In this document: positions 58,609-64,000 of the stretch, in pieces | How the letters are laid out: each line of letters starts with the position of its first letter | How positions within the stretch are numbered: the first letter of the stretch is position 1 | Assembly (NCBI GenBank): GCA_030015575.1 | Contig: JASDDO010000001.1 | Span: 518,439,772-518,503,771 of the forward strand | Source of the DNA: Agapanthus africanus | Lineage: Eukaryota > Streptophyta > Magnoliopsida > Asparagales > Amaryllidaceae | Direction of reading: 5' to 3' | DNA: 64,000 nt | The notes under the pieces: generated by a model | Database searches by the model: none | Seen by the model: only the letters and a program-made list of their open reading frames with translations | What the model was told of the DNA's origin: nothing | Made by a program: the position numbers and the translations under genes

Positions 58609-61600
58609 ATCTTTTAAAAGCGTCGCACTCTTCGGTGGGGTGCGAAATCTTTCGATGATATGAGCAGTATTTAGAATGTGTTTCTGCTTCATTAGGGGCG
58701 TTCGCTTCGGAGGATGGCAGCTTCATTCCCATTGATATGGCTTTGGCGAACCTTTTCCTCGTCTTGAACCTGTTTGTATTTGCGACAGATGTACTTTGAT
58801 CTGGCGGGGATGTTTCAACTCTTTCGTCCAGTCGCCGGCATTTGGCCTTTTCAAATATGGCCATCTCACGCTCTCGATCAGCTTTGCTTTTAAGACAGGC
58901 TTCGTTCAGGAACGCATCAATCATTTCGTCTGACGGCTCTAGAAGTTCCGGTTTAGGATTTGCCCCCAGTTTCTCGGTGCAAGGAGCTTCTTCATTGTCT
59001 ATCGAAGAGTGAGAGATCACATGGCAACTTGCCACATAATCTTCGGATTCATCCGACGAGTCCTCTCCATCATATCCGTCCTCAAGGATGTGGCTGAGAA
59101 ACTCTTGGAGTGTGACTGGAGTCCGCGCTTTCTGGTTTTACTCTTCCAGCGCATCAATCTGCTTTTGCAGGTCCGTACGCTTGTCACCAGGCTTCATGGG
59201 CTTCTTGGATTTCTTCTTCTTTTTCGAAGATTTCGACGGCTGGGTGTGAGTGCTTTGGCTATCACCACCGATCGGAGTTAGACGGGGTTTTAACATTCCT
59301 TCGATGATCTCGGGTTCGAGTGGATTTTTCCACCTGATCGCTGGGCATGTTTGGAGGTCCTTCAGCATTCTTTTCGTCTTGGCTGAAAGAGCGATCTCCC
59401 ATGGAGCTTCTTCTACGAAAGAACACGATGCCCCCGATGTATCCGTCTTCTTGAGAGCGTGCGGTTGAAGCGGGTTCACCTTCCAGTTTTCGGATAACAC
59501 GAACTTGCCCTATTGGTACTGATCTTCTATCCAGCTTTTGAAGATATAACAATCTTCGATCGGATGACCCAACATTCGGTAATAAGGGCAGTAGTTAGGA
59601 TTGTTAATGTCGCCTGGTTGCGTTGGGCGTCTTGGCTCCGGAAGAGTGATGAGCCTGTTACGCAGTGCCAGCTCGAATAACCTCTTCGTCTTGTCCCGAG
59701 GGAATGAGTAAGGGCGTCTCATTTTATCTCCAAGAGATCGTGTTCTATCATTCTGGCGATCAGCTGGTTTGGGGCCACTGGGCTGCTGTTGAGTATTGAC
59801 GACGAAGGTTGCTTTCCCCTTTCCTTTCTCGTTCCGCGGCTCCAGCTTTGGAGGAGACGGTCTATGACCCATCTGGTCCATCTGGGCCAGCTTGTCAATT
59901 AAGGCTTGGAACGTGGTCGGCTTGAAGAACATCATGAATTGGGAAATAGTTGTATGAGGGTCTAGAGTGCCCACGAACATGCCCACCGCTAGTGCTTCTT
60001 CGATGCGCTGTTCGCATTTCGACCACAGATTCCGCCATCGGATTGCGTACTGAACCCACGTCTCGCCCGGCTTCACCCCGGCATTGATCAATGCCGTTAT
60101 TAGGGTGCGTTCACTGGCACTTGCGAATCGCTGGGTGAACAACAACTCCATCTCTGCGAAAGTTTTGACGGAGTCATTTGGAAGTTCGGAGTACCACTCA
60201 AACGCCGTCTCCGATAAGCTGTCGACAAATTGGCGGAGCAAAAGCTTATCATCGCCGCCGGTGTTGCTACAAAGAGCCCTGAACTGAGCGACATGTTGAT
60301 GGGGGTTACCTGTCCCCTTGTACACATGGAATTTCGGGATCGTGTAGCCTGGCGGGTACTTTATCTGATCATACCAGCCTGGATACGGTCGCCCAGTTCT
60401 AACACTTTGCCCAGCCGCTTCATTCGCCTGGTGAACTCGTATTTGCTAAGCTATATAGTCGTCCAGTGAGGCCTTGGAAATAGTTTCCTCTTTGGTTGCT
60501 GAAAGAGCCGGAGGTGGATTTGATGTTTCTCCTCTATCATCTTCAATTATCACTGGATGATCTTCGGCTGGGGGATCCGGCTGGATCATCATGCCCACTA
60601 TATCTTGGAATAGAAGGGCCATTTACTTTATATTGGCCGCTTGTTCCGTAGCCTCTTTGTCCTTCTTCTCAAGCATTCTCTGAAGGAATTCGGCATCAGT
60701 TTTCTGCTCATGGCGTTGCTCTGAGGATGTTTCCGGGCTTTCTTTTGGCCCGGTGAGTGCGGCCATCGCAGTCATCATCTCCTGAAGCTTCTGCTGCTGC
60801 TCTTGGGCTTTTGTCATGGATTGCGTAAGCGGTCGATAACCTGTGGAGATACGGCTATCCTCTTTTCCGGATGCCATATAGACGGTATGCACCACCATGC
60901 CCCCAGACTTGGGGCGTTTAGGCTCAGTGCCCTTGACATTTGTCGCAGGCATGGGGATTTTCTCTGGCCTTCTCCTCTTATGAGCGGTCGAAGTTGAGGG
61001 GGCCGTTGCAGTGGGCACCCAAGTAGCCGTCGCCTTCTGTGGCTTAACAGGACGGTTTTCTTCCTGTCGGACCTTCAGCTTCTTCTGCCGGCGGGGATAG
61101 TCTTGATCAACCACCGACTCTCGGACTTATCGCCAGATCTTGTAAACTTTGGAAGACAGTCGTTGAGGGGACTGCTCCGGCTTTATCTCTGTGACAGTCT
61201 CTACTGGTGGCGGAGATCTTTTCAGTACGGCGGTAGGCGAGTTCCTACGCACCTTGTTCAGTAGCTCAAAGCTGTTCCCGGTTGGAACAGCCGCATTAAC
61301 TTCCACCGTTGGAGCTGGTGGAGTTAGCCCAGAGGGGGAGTTGCCCCCAGCCTTCCTTACTCGGCGCCAGTGGCGACGTCGAGCGTGTCGAGCTGTTGGG
61401 GTTGGTTCGGCGATGTGAATGACTTTGTCTTTCCCTCTATCCAGATGAGGAGCTGTTGCTGGCGTCAGCCTTTTAAAGACTGATGTTCGTTGAGAAGCGG
61501 TATCCAGCCGGTCAAAAATGGACTTCTGAGCAGGGACGGGAACCGTAGTGGGAACCGGAACGGTCAATCTTGTAACGACCGACCTTTGGATAGGAGAAGC

Positions 61601-61975
61601 CGCCTTGACGACTTCGAGAGCAGGAATGGCTATCTTCTTCGGAATAACCTTTTCTGGGATCGCAGACTTCATCATGGGCTCACATGAACCTCGGCCCAAT
61701 CTCGCGAAGACCGAGGAGTTGGAGCTGGATGACCCGTTGAGAGGGGCCGCGGTAGTAGCAAGACGATCAAAGACCGACCTCTTGGGAGCTTCTGGTGTTG
61801 GTGCAGGGGTGCTGAAGCTCATTGGTGGGAGCATAGTCCCAAAGAACAATCCGGTGGTGGCCTGAGTCACCTGGTCCATCGGCATCGTGAACAAGGAGGC
61901 TGCTTGGGCCCGTAGGCTATGCCTCCAGATGAGGCGGAGCGCGAGTTGCAGTTGCAGTTGGAACACTTCTCGCAA
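58609..61975 (-). mobile_element. Tat-1 gag region
   Basis: In element sense: an N-terminal part with five S-[VI]-F-x-R-L-like motifs (61450-61850), then a lysine- and glutamine-rich stretch (60623-61114). The Retrotrans_gag capsid domain follows (HVAQFRALCSNTGGDDKLLL, AFEWYSELPNDSV, FTQRFASASERT at about 59900-60325). Then come two zinc-knuckle-like modules, YCPYYRMLGHPIEDC near 59540-59600 and YCSYHRKISHPTEECDAFK near 58609-58670. The second lies at the nested copia insertion. Gag forms the virus-like particle. The region has several breaks. Confidence 0.92.
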
Positions 61976-62112
61976 GTGGATGCCATTGATGTTTCGCTTT
62001 CTGCACCAAGCAAGAAACCAAATCTTAGTACCTCGAACTCGAGGGCAACCATATCAAACCGCGATTTGTTCGCGAACACGACACACGAAGTGTGGAGTGG
62101 AAAGAGGAAAAA

Positions 62113-62130
62113 GTCCCACCGGGCGTGCCA
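62113..62130 (-). promoter_or_regulatory. Tat-1 primer-binding-site-like sequence
   Basis: TGGCACGCCCGGTGGGAC on the minus strand, five bases inside the 5' LTR. Conserved with Tat-2 (4858-4875). Likely tRNA primer site; tRNA not assigned. Confidence 0.65.
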
Positions 62131-62135
62131 GAATC

Positions 62136-63574
62136 TGTTCCCCGCCGAAAGACGCGGCGGACGTCTTGCCTGAATTTCGGGGCAGATGCTAATTGGTGCT
62201 ATCCGCCCACCTCTCCGAAGATGCCAAGTTGATTTATGGCACCATGTATCGAAGGTTTAAACGAATGCGGCCGATGTAGCAGACTTCGTCAGATTCCCCC
62301 TCGTTTGAGGGGTTTTTGATTGTGGGTACGCTCTTCCCTGCAGGTGCAAGCCCCTACAGTTAATTACACTACCGCATCGCGGTAACAACTTTCTCCTTCT
62401 CCAGATGGTCACTTCGTGTCGTGGGTGTTTATTTTGTGTTTGGTTGCCCGTGGATTGTATATGGAGACTAATTTGTGTTGTCGCCCGTAGGGCGTGGATT
62501 AGTCTAAATCCGTATTTTCTTAGATTTGGGTTTGGGGGTTGGTTTAAGGATACGTTAGTCTCATTTGAGACTAAGATCAACTTAAACGTTTGTTAAGGAC
62601 ACACTAGTCTAATTTTAGACTAAGATCAACTTAACGGGATCGTTTAGATCCAACAAAAGAGTATTTGGGCTCAATTGTTTAGTTTAGGGACATTGCGGTC
62701 GATTACCAGTTTAAGGACATAGTGGTCCAATACCAGTTTAAGGACATAGTGGTCCAATGTTAGTTTAAGGACATTACGGTCTAAGGTTAAGGACATCGTA
62801 GTCCGTGGGTTTAAAAGGACCCCACAGTCCGAGGTTAAGGACATCGTAGTCCGTGGGTTTAAAAGGACCCCACAGTCCAGGTTAAGGACATCGTAGTCCA
62901 TGGGCTTAAGGACCCCACAGTCCGAGGTTAGAGACATCGTAGTCCGTGGGTTTAAAGGGATCCCACAGTCCGAGATTAGGGACATCGTAGTCCATGAGTT
63001 TAAGGACCCCATAGTCCGTAGAAATGTGTGGTTGTCGGGACCCGTCACCTCTCTGAAGACGTTGAAGGATTACAACGAAAATTATCAGAGGAGTAAAGAG
63101 ATGTACCCTTGAACCGGTGTGAGTTGGTTGAAAGATTTATAGTCTAGTTTGGGACTGAGATCTGTTAAATATTCGTGAGCAGATGGGCTCAATTGAATAT
63201 AAGTTGAGGACTTATGGCCAATCTTGAGCTAAGTCCAATAAATGTTTAACATTTTGCTGTTCTGGGCTGTTGAGGCTTTACTTGGGCTTGGCCCTTTTAA
63301 TAATGCAGAGCATCAGATCCTGACAATTATTGTCTTGTATTGAATGCATAGCATTTATCAGAATAATGTGTGTTCTGACAGCGCGCCACGTGGCGTGCCA
63401 GGCGCTTTGCGCCAATTAAGCGCTTCTGTCGGGTAGCGCACACGAAAAGGACACGTGTCGCGCTTAGCGCTAGTTTATTAGCGCATTGCGCTTCCAATTT
63501 ATGAGCGCCTTGCGCTGATTTAATGGCGCACCGGTGAGTGACATATGGCGCGCTTGGCGCTGAGCGCCAGCCCA
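62136..63574 (-). mobile_element. Tat-1 5' LTR, inner part
   Basis: Matches 31374-32840 of the 3' LTR at about 97% by eye, with small indels near 62150 and 63420. It starts TGTTCCCCGCCG on the plus strand. It is interrupted at 63574 by a Tekay-like LTR; the U3 and promoter part lie beyond the window. Confidence 0.93.
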
Positions 63575-64000
63575 TGTAACAACCTTAATTTGTCCTATAC
63601 ACTTTTCTATACAAATTTTTTTAAATTTTTAAAAATCTATAAAGGAGTATTTTAACCTGAGCACAATATATATATATAAGTAATTATTTTGTTTTTAAAT
63701 AATTCCATTTTTAGTGTACATAAAATTGTTTTAAAATTAAAGCATACTTGGGGTATTTAATGTTGCTGTTACCACTTTAAGTAGTTATTTTCCCACAATA
63801 ATTACAAGAAGGAGCTTGTAGCTCATTGGTAATACCTTGCACTGCTGAACCAAGCCACCAGAGTTCAAATCCCATGCCCCGCATTATTTTTATTATTATT
63901 TTGTTTTGAATTTTTAGAATACCAACCGTTACACGTGCGTTTCTCACAAAATTCCTTCTGCACATAAAAAGTTAGATGCACCAAAATTCCCCCCAGGAGA
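63575..64000 (+). mobile_element. Tekay/Del-like LTR inserted in Tat-1, cut by window edge
   Basis: Begins TGTAACAACCTTAATTTG. This is the reverse complement of the terminus of the solo LTR at 12693-15813 and follows it through the tRNA-like segment. It is inserted in the Tat-1 5' LTR after GCCCA (63570-63574), the likely target duplication. Whether it is a solo LTR or the start of a full element cannot be seen. Confidence 0.85.
63811..63880 (+). ncRNA. tRNA-like segment in Tekay-like LTR
   Basis: A box TAGCTCATTGGT (63819-63830) and B box GTTCAAATCCC (63863-63873) on the LTR sense strand. The acceptor ends GGAGCTT and ATGCCCC pair at five of seven positions. Third copy in the window, with both boxes kept. 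Confidence 0.55.

Larger units (their letters stand above)
31374..63574 (-). mobile_element. Tat-1: giant Ty3/gypsy Tat-lineage element
   Basis: Minus-strand element. The 3' LTR is 31374-33946, the internal region 33947-62135, and the 5' LTR starts at 62136 and is interrupted at 63574. A 9.85 kb Angela-like copia sits inside at 48763-58608; without it the internal region is ~18.3 kb. Order in element sense: gag, protease, reverse transcriptase, RNase H, archaeal-type RNase H, integrase, repeat-rich 3' zone, antisense gene, polypurine tract. No chromodomain follows the integrase. The two LTRs differ at about 3% of positions over 330 bp compared by eye, suggesting an age on the order of a million years. 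The element has several breaks besides the nested insertions. Size and gene order recall Ogre/Retand/Grande-type Tat elements. Confidence 0.93.

Noticed and set aside
63811-63880. Functional tRNA gene
   Set aside because: Boxes are present, but the acceptor and T stems pair only in part and the same segment recurs inside LTR relatives. Called tRNA-like instead.

Overview
This is nuclear DNA of a flowering plant. The only host gene that can be seen is the 3' end of a plant glutamate receptor-like (GLR) gene at 7570-9103. Almost everything else is LTR retrotransposon sequence, nested and truncated, of lineages found in angiosperms: Ty3/gypsy Tat, Athila-like and Tekay/Del-like, and Ty1/copia Angela-like and Ale-like. 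The species cannot be named from the sequence.

Layout. 1-1404 is an Angela-like copia LTR cut by the window edge. 1405-1800 is an unclassified repeat. 1800-6797 is the gag region and 5' LTR of a minus-strand Tat element (Tat-2). 6798-9103 is GLR intron and exons. 9104-11680 is intergenic DNA with a MITE-like repeat and a tRNA-derived SINE. 11681-16941 is an Ale-like copia split by a 3.1 kb solo LTR (12693-15813, TSD GTCGT). 16942-18780 is an Athila-like LTR and leader. 19188-25501 is the 3' LTR and 3' region of another Tat element (Tat-3), its LTR split by a second solo LTR of the same family (20052-22858). 25502-29574 is a decayed Angela-like copy. 29575-31373 is a Tekay/Del-like LTR. From 31374 to the window end lies a giant minus-strand Tat element (Tat-1): 3' LTR 31374-33946, internal region 33947-62135, 5' LTR from 62136. 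It was later hit by a complete-looking Angela-like insertion (48763-58608, identical 2129 bp LTRs, TSD ATCTT) and by a Tekay-like LTR at 63575.

Tat-1 is the centre of interest. Without the nested copia its internal region is about 18.3 kb. In element sense it carries a repeat-rich gag, protease, reverse transcriptase, RNase H, a second archaeal-type RNase H (the Tat hallmark) and integrase. A 3' untranslated zone built of tandem and hairpin repeats follows. Next, in antisense, is an intron-bearing gene for a plant mobile domain (PMD)-like protein with its own TATA box next to the 3' LTR.

The most unusual signal is structural. The Tat LTRs and 3' zone are packed with short inverted repeats whose stems differ from one hairpin to the next, or between subfamilies, while pairing is kept and loops or flanks stay conserved. 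This looks either like selected RNA structure or like a footprint of intrastrand template switching during reverse transcription. The retroelements are treated here as fossils; all except the recent Angela-like insertion look old or partial.
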